Part shown: positions 56,022-64,000 of the stretch, in pieces
How positions within the stretch are numbered: the first letter of the stretch is position 1
Layout: every line of letters starts with the position of its first letter
Assembly: GCA_029834535.1 (NCBI GenBank)
Contig: JAQMWT010000052.1
Coordinates: forward strand, 59,559 to 123,558
DNA length: 64,000 nucleotides
Direction of reading: 5' to 3'
Source: Chrysophaeum taylorii
Taxonomy: Eukaryota; Sar; Pelagophyceae; Pelagomonadales; Pelagomonadaceae
Made by a program: the position numbers and the translations under genes
The notes under the pieces: generated by a model
Seen by the model: the letters and a program-made list of their open reading frames with translations, nothing else
Told to the model about the DNA's origin: nothing
Database searches by the model: none

Positions 56022-57294
56022 TCAATGGCGTCCTGCAGTGCCTTGACGTGGGTTGCTGCTTTGTCGCCCGCGGGCTCGGCTACGCCGAAGTAGCGGCCGA
56101 GGATGGAGGTGATCTCCCGGTAAAACCGTGATCTTTGTGACGTCGTTACCTTTGGATTTGAGTTTGGCGACCGACTTGGGCGCGAGGTCGAGTAGACTGG
56201 CTTGCTGAGCTTCCTTTTTCAACTTTCTCTCCGTTTGCTCGATGTGCGTGATTTCGGAGACCGAAGAGGCGAGTCTCGCTGCGCGTTCGACCTGGGCGAT
56301 ACGGTCTGGATCGTTGGCGACGCCGCAGTACTCCTTGACGATGCCGAGGGCGTCGAGCTTGCGCGCGGCGAGCTTCTGCGTCGCCCCTTCGCCGCCGGCG
56401 TCTCTCGTGATCTCGCGGCACGTCAGATCCCGGGCCGTCGGCTCGAGGATCTTCTTCTGCACGTCGGTCATCTCGAGGCCGAGGCGCCCGACCGGCTCGA
56501 AAATATCTTCGGTGCGCCGGGCGAATCTGGACATGTGCTCGAAGAGCGCCTCGCCCTCGAGACCTTCCGGCTTGAGCTGGAAGCTCTCGAGACCACGCGT
56601 AACGGGCTTCTGCGCCGCCAACGCCGACTTTGGGCGCGACCCTCGACTCGGACGACGGCAACAAAGGCGCCGTCATCTGCAGGTGCCCGGGATGCTTCTT
56701 TGCCGCTTCGAAGCAGATGCGGACGTGCTGCACGTGCATGTCCGCCAGGGTGACGTGGCACTTGTCGACGAGCTCCTGGACGCAGGTGACGCTGAAGTCG
56801 CCGTGCTTCTCGATGGTGTTGTAAACTAGTCCGCATTGCCTTCGCCCTGGCCGTCGCAAGCGCGGGCGTCGTGGGCGGCGGCGCGGCGTTGGTGTTCGGC
56901 AGCGCGTCGTTCGCGACGGCTTCGACGGTTGTAAGCGGCCTGCCGCGCTTCGACTTCTTCGTCGCCGACCCCTTCGGACGGACGACCCAGCTCGATCTTG
57001 GGCTTCTTGAAAAAGCTCGTAATCAACGAGTTACCGGAGGCCTTCGCGGCGCTCGCGCTTTTGAACTTCTTCGACGGTCTGCCTACTTTGCGCGCCTCGG
57101 CCAGCGCGTCGTCGTCGTCTGAGTCGTCGAGGCTATTGGTGTCTTCCTCGCCTCTAATCACCTCTTCGTCGTCGTCGCCGGCCGCAGCGCGATTGGACCC
57201 GTCGATACGTGCGGCCTGGACGACGAGATCAGCGTCCGACGGGATCGGGCGCAGGAGCAACACGAAAGCAGCCTCCATTCTCCATGTCTGTTAG
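56022..57294 (-). pseudogene. frame-broken gene of unknown family
   Basis: Three protein-like segments follow one another on the - strand in three frames. First (57,278-56,870): acidic, with LAEARKVGRPSKKFKSASAA and NSLITSFFKKPKIELGRPS, like a nuclear-localised N-terminus. Second (56,850-56,640): YNTIEKHGDFSVTCVQELVD, KCHVTLADMHVQHVRICFEA, AKKHPGHLQMTAPLLPSSES. Third (56,625-56,100): helical, LESFQLKPEGLEGEALFEHM through KKEAQQASLLDLAPKSVAKL. Junctions near 56,860 and 56,640 lack GT/AG pairs that would join them cleanly, so frameshifts are more likely than introns. The His/Cys-containing middle could be the start of a transposon zinc finger, but I would not press it. Confidence 0.45.
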
Positions 57295-57657
57295 TTCGCA
57301 CACAGCGCTTTCCTCGGCGCACCTCCGCTCGAAAGCCGAATAAAGCGCTGCGCGCATCCACAAACGTCGCCGTCATTGTCCCGCACTTCCGGCATCAGCT
57401 TTGCGCGCGCAGCGACGACGTCCAGAGCAGAAGGCATGTACCCATACATGATTCAAAATTATTACGTCCACCGTCTGTCCCCGGGGGGTGGGTGGGGGGT
57501 TGATTGGGGAAATAGGTTTGGGCCACAACGGATAATTTCTTGTTTTCTTCTGGTGACGGAGGTTGAGTCACTGAACTGGGCTTAGACCGAAACGAGGAAG
57601 CCGATAGACATACGTGGCGCTACTTTCGTTGTGGAAAACAGCCAGTAGATAGAAAGT
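57295..57657. other. 5' flank of the tyrosinase gene
   Basis: No clear gene. A G-run (57,482-57,500) is followed by AT-richer sequence. A missing first exon carrying a signal peptide could lie here, but I found no convincing hydrophobic leader with a matching splice donor. Confidence 0.4.
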
Positions 57658-59043
57658 ATGCCGTGCGGTCCGCGCGTGCGAAAGGCATGGACGGCGTGGT
57701 CGAAGGAAGAGCAGGAGCTGTGGATCGAGGCGGTGAATACGGTGGAAAAGCAGGGCCACTACTGGACGTTCGTGGCGATGCACCTCTACAACGCGGACTT
57801 CACGCACGCGACGTCTTTTTTGTTTTCGTGGCACAGGCTGTACATCTGGGAGTTCGAGAACGTGATTCGCGCCGCGGCCCCCGAGTACGCGTGCCTGACG
57901 CTGCCGTTGTGGGACTGGGCGCTGGCGTCGGAGCTGTACACGAATTATAACGAAACATGGGCGGCTACCGACCAGTTCTTGAGGGATATGGGGGGCGCCG
58001 GGGTGGAGACGGAGCTCGTGCTGCCGCACCCCCAGAACGCCAACGCCGTCCGGGTCGACGAAAAGGTGAAGGAGCGAATGAACGCGTACGGCGGCTACGC
58101 CGAGTGCGACAACAGCACGGTAATGAACGCGGTCGGGAGCATGCCGGCCCCTTTCGACGAATTCCGGGATATCACGCAGCGATGCGACTACGACGTGAAG
58201 ATCGTCGAGTGCAACTGCACCTTCGACGCCCTCACACCAGTCCGCACGCGCGACATGAGAGGCAATTCTGGCATCTACAACGCGTCGAGATTAACAAACG
58301 AAGTCTTAAAATGGCCGCAATTTGTAAGATTTTTCGAGAAGTTTTCGTATCCGCACGCCAAGGTCCACGGGGCAATCTATGGCACGATGGGTTCCCACCG
58401 ATCTCCCGCCGATCCTCTCTTTTGGGGGCACCACGCCTTCGTCGACTTCATCTGGGACCTGTGGATGCACCGGCACGACTGCGGCGGAGTTAAATACGCC
58501 GACGTCCCCCCTGATAAGATCGAGGCCATGTGTCCGCCAAACACAATTTTTAACTGCGTCGTCTGCGGCAACACGGTCGAGGCCGACCGCGAATTTGGCT
58601 CCGAGAGTGGCTCCTACCTCGGACTCTACGACCCTCCCTTTGCCGACGGCATCGACGATCCGATACCCTTCTACGGACTCAAGACATTGTGGTATCACTT
58701 CGATCAGCGCAAACTCCTTACCAAACCCCCGGGTTTCAGCGACCAAACCTGGTACGGCACCTGGACCACCAGGGACGTCTACTCCCTCGAAGCCTGGGGC
58801 GCTTACTCCTACGACTACGGCACGATCTCCTTGGCCAACCCCGATCTGTCGTCTCTTTTTTCCACCCAAACCACCACCAAGACGTTTCGATCTACTATGA
58901 TGGCGCTCTTGTTCTTCTTCGCCATGTTCGCCGCGTACGCCTTGCGCCGCGTCTGCATCGAAGCCATTCGTCGTGACATGGCGAAGAAGAAGGCCGCGCC
59001 CCGCAAGCCGGACGAGCACACGTCCCTACTCCTCGGCTCCTAA
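57658..59043 (+). CDS. membrane-anchored tyrosinase (type 3 copper oxidase)
   Basis: 461 residues, intronless. Copper A ligands: His42 (AMHLYN), His50 (FTHAT) and His59 (SWHRLYIWEFE). Copper B ligands: His233 and His237 (YPHAKVHGAIYG) and His259 (DPLFWGHHAFVDFIWDLW). It starts CGPRVRKAWTAW, matching the usual CxxPRVR beginning of the mature domain. A Cys-rich middle (residues 150-190) and NNST/NCT/NAS sites suggest a lumenal or extracellular protein. Residues about 413-432 (MMALLFFFAMFAAYALRRVC) form a transmembrane segment followed by a basic tail ending DEHTSLLLGS, with an acidic-dileucine signal (EHTSLL) like that of endosomal or melanosomal proteins. Family members oxidise monophenols or catechols. 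No N-terminal signal peptide is present in this frame, so a first exon may be missing. Confidence 0.9.
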   Translation: MPCGPRVRKAWTAWSKEEQELWIEAVNTVEKQGHYWTFVAMHLYNADFTHATSFLFSWHRLYIWEFENVIRAAAPEYACLTLPLWDWALASELYTNYNETWAATDQFLRDMGGAGVETELVLPHPQNANAVRVDEKVKERMNAYGGYAECDNSTVMNAVGSMPAPFDEFRDITQRCDYDVKIVECNCTFDALTPVRTRDMRGNSGIYNASRLTNEVLKWPQFVRFFEKFSYPHAKVHGAIYGTMGSHRSPADPLFWGHHAFVDFIWDLWMHRHDCGGVKYADVPPDKIEAMCPPNTIFNCVVCGNTVEADREFGSESGSYLGLYDPPFADGIDDPIPFYGLKTLWYHFDQRKLLTKPPGFSDQTWYGTWTTRDVYSLEAWGAYSYDYGTISLANPDLSSLFSTQTTTKTFRSTMMALLFFFAMFAAYALRRVCIEAIRRDMAKKKAAPRKPDEHTSLLLGS

Positions 59044-59778
59044 CTCAAGCACAAGCAAGCATTCATTCAAATACTAAGACGCCTCTCCTCAAATAACAAA
59101 GGCCTAGGGACACGGACGGCTTCTTTCCTTTTCTTGACTTGCCTTGCCTTGTCTTGACTTGACTTGACTTGACTTGACACCCCCGAGTCCACCACGCGCC
59201 TGACGGCCAGTATTCTCCTAAATAATCAGCACCCAACACTCTCAGTTGCGCGCGTTATAAGGAAGCCAGACCACCGCAAGGAAGGCTAGGTGCGCAGCTG
59301 GAAATGCCGAAGTTCTCGAGAGGACGGCCTTCTTCGTTCGTTCGTCAGAGGTATGCATCGGGGTCATCTAGAGTGTTGTACCTTTGCTTTGATCGAGCGC
59401 CTTTCGTTGCCGCGTTTTGGTTTTGACTCGATCGAGTGTCCCTCCTAATAGTAATAAACCCAGGCGGATTAAAATTGATTTGGCCCCCGAAGACAAGACA
59501 ATGGCGTAAACAAGCTTGTGTGTTGGAAACAAAGAATGAGACGAAGTCGATCCCTCAAATTGGGCTGTTCGAAAAAAGATGGCCCCAGTTGGGCCTTCAA
59601 GGTCCAAATTGGCTTTCGGCGGCGGCGGCCATCGCGCAAAAGAGCCTCATTTGCACTTCCGAGGTCGGTCGCTCCCTCTCGGTCGGAACGCGAAGAGGCT
59701 CCTCTCTCTCTCGAGCCAGCCAGCCAGCTCTGGGCGTCCTCTTAGTACCATGCCACGGCTAGCACACCCCAGCATAAA
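59044..59778. other. intergenic, no gene seen
   Basis: A CTTGA/TTGAC pentanucleotide array lies at about 59,139-59,179. The rest is unremarkable short open frames. The right end is the 3' flank of the OPR-like gene. Confidence 0.45.
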
Positions 59779-61371
59779 CTAAGCCGCCCGATTTTTGCGC
59801 ACGTCGGAGGTTTGGTTCACTCTCCTCGAGAGGCGCCGCCGCCGCCGCCGATGTTCTCGAGCTCGGCGTCTTAAGGAGGTTGTGTGCTCTGCATTCGACC
59901 AGTCCTGAACCCGGAGTTTCCTCGGAATGAAATTCGAGGAGAGGCGACGCGGCATTGGCAAGAGCCTGCTCGCCCAGCCGCGAGCCCGCCTCGTCGCGAT
60001 TGCGGCGGCAAGCTCTGGCGCCTTGACGCCCGCCCTCGCCAAGGCCGAGGCCGTCTTTGCGAGGTTGTGCGCGTTGAAGAATTTCAATCGCAACAGGGTC
60101 ACGTCGGCGATGGTCGCGTAGAGGCGCGGCGCGTCGACGCCCGCCGTCGCGAAGGCCCACGCCGTGTTGGCGAGCTCGCGAGGTTTGAATTCGTACAGCA
60201 TTTTTTTCCCCTTGGTGGTCGTTGTGATCAGCCAAGCGATCTTGTCGAAGAGGTGAGGCGCGCTTCTTCCCGTCGTCGCGAAGGCCCACGTCGTGTTCGC
60301 GACGTGCTGCGAGTTCGCGAGTTCGCACCGCGCGGGGAAAGCGTCGGCGATCGCGTCGAAGAGCTCCGGCGCCTCGATGCCCGCCGTCGCAAATGCCCAC
60401 GCCGTATTCGCGAGATCCTGCGCGTTGAACTCTCCGAGCCGCGGCGAGGCCGTTTCCGCCACCGCCGCGAAGAGCCGCGGCGACTCGACGCCCGCCTTGG
60501 CGAACGCCCACGACAGGTTCGAGAGGGCCTGAGGCGTGAACTCGGCGCGCGACGGATCCAGGATCCCTGCGATTGCCTCGAAGAGCCGAGGTGCCTCGAT
60601 CCCCGCCGTCGCGAACGCCCACGCAATGTTCGAGAGCTCTTGTGGTTTGAAGTCGGATACCCGCGCCGTCGCGGCGACGGCGTCGAAGAGCCTAGGGGCC
60701 TCGACGCCGGCCGTCGCGAAGGCCCACGCCATGTTGGAGAGCTCCTGAGGCCTAAACTCGCTCAATCGTGGGATTGCCTCGTCGGCGATCGCGCCGAAGA
60801 GAGATTTTGCCTTGAAGCCAGCCGTCGCAAAGGCCCAGGCCGCGTTCGCGAGCTCCTGAGGTTTGAACTCGCCGATTCTCGAGCGCGCCTCGTAAGAAAT
60901 CGCGCCATAAAGCCGAGGTGCCTTCACTCCCGCCTTGGCGAAGGCCCATGCCGAATTGGCGAGGTTTTGTGGGTTGAAGTCCTTCGCTCTCGAAGGAACA
61001 GCGTTCGCGATCGCGCCGAAGAGATCCGGAGCCTCGACGCCCGCCTTCGCAAAAGCCCAGGCCGTGTTGGCGAGCTCCTGCGCGTTGAAGTCTTCGACGC
61101 GTCTTCGGCATGCGTCCGCGAGGGCCATTACTCGCCCATCATCACTAGACTGCGACTGTTGGTTTGGATTGCCGCCGCCACGTTTATTATTAGCAATAGC
61201 AAATCGGTGCGCGGCCGTCGCCAAATTCCGCGAGCTGAATGCGTCGCCTCGCGCCGAGAACAGTTTCAGTATCGTCTCGGGCGTCGTCGTCGACGCGCAT
61301 ATCTGCTGGCTCCACCGTATTTGCTGCCGTCGGGGCGCCTCGGCGGCGGTCGTGAGGAACCGCCGCAGCAT
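59779..61371 (-). CDS. octotricopeptide-like repeat (OPR) protein, organelle-targeted
   Basis: 530 residues, intronless. From about residue 85 to 450 there are roughly ten tandem units of 36-38 residues built on FNPQELANTAWAFAKAGVEA followed by P-x-LF-x-AIA. They include FNAQELANTAWAFAKAGVEA, FKPQELANAAWAFATAGFKA, FRPQELSNMAWAFATAGVEA and FTPQALSNLSWAFAKAGVES. The Q-x-L-x-N-x-x-W-A-x-A core is that of OPR-type RNA-binding repeats, which in algae act on specific plastid or mitochondrial transcripts. The N-terminus MLRRFLTTAAEAPRRQQIRW is arginine-rich and hydroxylated with no acidic residue before Glu11, which fits a mitochondrial presequence. No RAP domain is evident; the arginine-rich last 60 residues may be degenerate. 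Its start is 78 bp from the divergent BCAT gene. Target RNA unknown. Confidence 0.78.
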   Translation of the reverse strand: MLRRFLTTAAEAPRRQQIRWSQQICASTTTPETILKLFSARGDAFSSRNLATAAHRFAIANNKRGGGNPNQQSQSSDDGRVMALADACRRRVEDFNAQELANTAWAFAKAGVEAPDLFGAIANAVPSRAKDFNPQNLANSAWAFAKAGVKAPRLYGAISYEARSRIGEFKPQELANAAWAFATAGFKAKSLFGAIADEAIPRLSEFRPQELSNMAWAFATAGVEAPRLFDAVAATARVSDFKPQELSNIAWAFATAGIEAPRLFEAIAGILDPSRAEFTPQALSNLSWAFAKAGVESPRLFAAVAETASPRLGEFNAQDLANTAWAFATAGIEAPELFDAIADAFPARCELANSQHVANTTWAFATTGRSAPHLFDKIAWLITTTTKGKKMLYEFKPRELANTAWAFATAGVDAPRLYATIADVTLLRLKFFNAHNLAKTASALARAGVKAPELAAAIATRRARGWASRLLPMPRRLSSNFIPRKLRVQDWSNAEHTTSLRRRAREHRRRRRRLSRRVNQTSDVRKNRAA

Positions 61372-61449
61372 CAGAATCTGATTCTCTCAAAAACGAAGTA
61401 TATCCGTTTCGTAATCAAAAAAACGGAATCTACTCGTCATCATCGATCG
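61372..61449. promoter_or_regulatory. 78-bp divergent promoter region
   Basis: Separates the start codons of the OPR-like gene (-) and the aminotransferase (+). An 18-bp perfect palindrome, CATCATCGATCGATGATG, spans the right edge and includes the first BCAT ATG. A bidirectional promoter is inferred from spacing alone. Confidence 0.45.
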
Positions 61450-62562
61450 ATGATGATGATGATGATGACGCGAAGATCATCATCTTTGCTAAAAAAGATT
61501 GTGGTGCGACACAACTACGCGAGCGTGGGGTCGGCGAAGATGGACTGGGAGCGGCTCGGGTTTGACTTCCAAAAGACTCTGGGTCACGTGAAGTTCACGT
61601 GGTCGAACGGTTCTTGGGACGAGGGCGTCTTGGACGCCGAACCGTATCTTAAAGTGCACACGATGAGTTCGGCTATTCATTACGGTCAGGGGATCTTCGA
61701 GGGCGCCAAGGCCCACCACTGCGCCGACGGAGTCGTGCGGCTCTGGAACATCGATGCGAACGCCCGGCGACTCGCTTTAGGTTGCGAGCGGATGATGATG
61801 CCGGTAGTCCCGAAACAGACGTTCGTCCAGGCGTGCGAATGGGCCGTCGCTGCGAATTTTGCCTTTGTTCCCCCCTACGAGACCAAGGGGGCCATGTACT
61901 TGAGACCCTTTGTCTTTGGGCACGGCCCCCAACTCGGTCTCTCGCCGGCACCGATGTTCCACTTTTGCGTGCTGGCTATTCCGGTCGCGTCGTACTATTC
62001 GAGCGGACTGGCGCCCATCGATGTCCTCGTCGTCGATTCGAACGACCGCGCGGCTCCGCAGGGAGTTGGCCACGTCAAGGCCTCGGGAAACTACGGCTCG
62101 GACATTAAGGTATCTATCACCGCTCGAGCCGACGGTTTTTCGAGCGTTTTGTATTTAGATCCCAAGGAAAAAGCGTACGTTGAAGAATTTTCCGTGTCGA
62201 ACTTTATAGGTATCAAGTACGACGGCCCCACCTTTGTCACCCCCGACACCGACACGGTCCTCGAGTCCACGACGAACGACCTCCTCATGCAACTCGCCCG
62301 TAGTCTCGGATGGACCGTCGAGCGCCGCCCGATCCACGTATCCGAGCTCGCCGAATTCGACGAGGTTGCGGGCTGCGGCACGGCCGTCATCATGATGGGC
62401 ATCCGATCCATCACCCACAAGCAGACCGTCTACCACTACGACAGCATCGACTACGTTTCCCGCCTCTATCACCACTACCGTGCGATCCAATTCGCCGAGA
62501 ACCCCGACATCTTCGGCTGGGGCACCCCTTGTGCCTCCCTTCAAGACCTAGGAAAGTTATAA
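61450..62562 (+). CDS. branched-chain amino acid aminotransferase (fold type IV)
   Basis: 370 residues, intronless. A PLP enzyme that interconverts Leu, Ile or Val with their 2-oxo acids using glutamate. The N-terminus, a Met run then TRRSSSLLKKIVVRHNYASV, is basic and suits an organelle presequence. Family blocks: HYGQGIFEGAKAHHCADGVV, NARRLALGCERMMMP, YLRPFVFGHGPQLGLSPAP, the catalytic Lys210 in VGHVKASGNYGSD, VEEFSVSNFIGIKYDG (family E-x-G/S-x-x-N), and VAGCGTAVIMMGI near the phosphate-binding turn. An open frame continues far upstream on this strand, but that part is the antisense of the OPR-like gene. I start at the first ATG of the Met run. Confidence 0.93.
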   Translation: MMMMMMTRRSSSLLKKIVVRHNYASVGSAKMDWERLGFDFQKTLGHVKFTWSNGSWDEGVLDAEPYLKVHTMSSAIHYGQGIFEGAKAHHCADGVVRLWNIDANARRLALGCERMMMPVVPKQTFVQACEWAVAANFAFVPPYETKGAMYLRPFVFGHGPQLGLSPAPMFHFCVLAIPVASYYSSGLAPIDVLVVDSNDRAAPQGVGHVKASGNYGSDIKVSITARADGFSSVLYLDPKEKAYVEEFSVSNFIGIKYDGPTFVTPDTDTVLESTTNDLLMQLARSLGWTVERRPIHVSELAEFDEVAGCGTAVIMMGIRSITHKQTVYHYDSIDYVSRLYHHYRAIQFAENPDIFGWGTPCASLQDLGKL

Positions 62563-62902
62563 TTAATACAAGTATATTCGACCATGCGGGCCTCTCGAAG
62601 GGAGGGCGAGGGAGGGAGCTGAAGGTCCGAGTGACTCCGGGCGAGCCCGTATGACTTATTTATATACACTATGTTGGCGACCATAAGTCCAATAATTTCG
62701 GCGCCCTACGTGCCGCTAGCGATTCAAGTGGAACCGCAGAGCGACCCCGATACGCGAGGGGAGTGTTCCTTGTCCTCTCACCACGCTTTTCGCGTGCCGC
62801 GGTCATCACCAGAGTCATGCGTATAGCTAGTCAGCGTCGTTATCCTCCAGAGTCACGACGGCGGATAGAAGTGACGCGTCGATCGATCGCGCGATGGGTG
62901 GA

Positions 62903-63041
62903 GTGTTTGCGCTCGAGACGCGCAGCCTCTCTTCGTCGTGTTTGCGCTCGAGACGCGCAGCCTCTCTTCGTCGTGTTTGCGCTTGAGACGCGCAGCCTCT
63001 CTTGTCGTGTTTGCGCTTGAGACGCGCAGCCTCTCTTCGTC
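62903..63041. repeat. 35-bp tandem repeat, four units
   Basis: Units start GTGTTTGCGCT at 62,903, 62,938, 62,973 and 63,007 (the third unit is one base shorter) and contain GAGACGCGCAGCCTCTCTT. Confidence 0.95.
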
Positions 63042-63776
63042 GCTCGATTTTGGCGAGTTCGAGCTCCGTCCTCGGAGCGGTAGACGAGTTTGTATTCGCG
63101 GGCGACGCGAGAGAACCGCACGAGCCGGAGAGGCGAAAAGTTTTTTGGGGCCAATGCTGCTGTCGAAGACGCGCCCACGTTGTCGCCGCGCCAACTCACT
63201 TTCTATTCCGGCGTTATTTATTTATGTCGGCGGTAGTGCCGCTTTGACTGGCCCCAGCCATACTCAACGCCATCGACGAAAAGAGCTCAGGTTGGCATTC
63301 CGGCGACGAGACTACGGCCAAGGACGAGCTGCTGGGGGAGGTTGAGTTCGTTCTTCAAGTCCGGGCAATTGAGTCAGTCCCGAGGATCTCGTTGGTTGAG
63401 GTTACCGGAACGACCGAACTTGTCGAGCTGGCCGCGGAGCGAGCGATGCGTGTCCCAACGAGAGGTCGACCTCAATCAGGAACTGGTGACGAAGGAACCA
63501 AATCTCCATGACAGGACGAGGACGTCCTCGCCCGCAAGCCTTGGTGCTGCTTCCCAACCTCGAGCGTCTAGAGAGTCGCAGATAGGGACCACTTGAGGCC
63601 GCCGCGCTCAGATATGAAGACCTTTTCAAAGGGGCTTGATTGTCGGATCGATCGTGAGGTCGACATTGTCGTCTTCTAAACGTCGGGATATGTCACGTTG
63701 GTCGCTACGTGGCGAAAATTGTGTCATGCTTGTCACCCGAGTTGTAAAACCCGTGGAGCTGGGTTCGAGTGAAGCG

Positions 63777-63821
63777 CGTTTCGTTTCGTTTCGTTTCGTT
63801 TCGTTTCGTTTCGTTTCGTTC
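63777..63821. repeat. TTTCG pentanucleotide array
   Basis: About nine perfect TTTCG units in a row. Confidence 0.95.
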
Positions 63822-64000
63822 GTGGAGGCCATCAACAGTTGCAGGAGTGTCCAGCACCACTTCCAGTACATGCGCTGCCGACATGTTGTCGCGCTCGGCG
63901 GGCTCCTCAGAGACACCGCACACTCTAATCCCTGAGCTTACTCCTAAACCCTTCATTTTTTTTTCTCCCTCACCACATTAACTCACTCCCTAGCCCTCAA

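Larger units (their letters stand above)
62563..64000. other. 3' flank of BCAT and right edge, no supported gene
   Basis: Holds the 35-bp tandem array (62,903-63,041) and the TTTCG array (63,777-63,821). An 88-codon open stretch without an early ATG (63,247-63,512, reading LLGEVEFVLQVRAIESVPRI and beyond) has natural-looking composition and could be a gene fragment, but I recognise no family. Confidence 0.4.

Noticed and set aside
59884-61449. A + strand open frame that would extend the aminotransferase N-terminus by 522 codons
   Set aside because: It is the antisense of the OPR-like gene, rich in Arg and Glu with no family features. BCAT homology begins only after the Met run at 61,450.

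Overview
This is eukaryotic nuclear DNA, most likely from a photosynthetic protist. Coding regions are GC-rich with strongly GC-ending codons, most genes are single long exons, and the introns I can place are tiny (mostly 41-58 bp). Spacers carry many tri-, tetra- and pentanucleotide arrays. Gene content points to an alga with a secondary plastid: a bestrophin-like channel with a two-part leader, a plant/alga-type topoisomerase VI A subunit, an octotricopeptide-like organelle RNA-binding protein, a membrane tyrosinase and a class I PI3-kinase. A stramenopile (pelagophyte-like) alga is my guess, not a proof.

Layout. 1-2.8 kb: retroelement debris, including the RNase H end of a Ty1/copia element. 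3.5-14.65 kb: one large eight-exon gene for a 3,497-residue lipopeptide synthase (fatty acyl-AMP ligase, unknown region, carrier, condensation, adenylation, carrier, membrane-bound terminal region of the poly-lysine-synthetase type). This is the most interesting locus. 15-17.5 kb: LINE remnant. 17.6-18.7 kb (-): bestrophin-like channel. 18.7-22.8 kb: no gene seen. 22.8-23.5 kb (-): coiled-coil hypothetical. 24.7-28.9 kb (-): class I PI3-kinase, divergent from a small PH-like protein (28.98-29.48 kb). 30-32.3 kb: decayed gene with a minisatellite. 33.3-40.1 kb (-): intronless 2,245-residue repeat protein with zinc motifs at both ends. 40.26-44.81 kb: complete but coding-dead Ty1/copia element with 55-bp LTRs and a 5-bp target duplication. 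44.9-48.1 kb: nested mobile debris (tandem repeats, PIF1/Helitron helicase remnant, a large inverted repeat, LINE remnant).

48.4-52.3 kb: three tightly packed + strand genes (sulfotransferase, topoisomerase VI A, LRR protein); the first two overlap by four bases. 52.9-54.9 kb: unrecognised 663-residue protein. 56-57.3 kb (-): frame-broken gene. 57.7-59.0 kb: tyrosinase. 59.8-61.4 kb (-) and 61.45-62.56 kb (+): an OPR-like protein and a branched-chain aminotransferase, divergent over 78 bp. 62.6-64 kb: repeats and no clear gene.

Apart from the lipopeptide synthase, which is self-contained, I see no functional cluster: the neighbours are unrelated housekeeping or cell-biology genes separated by transposon debris.
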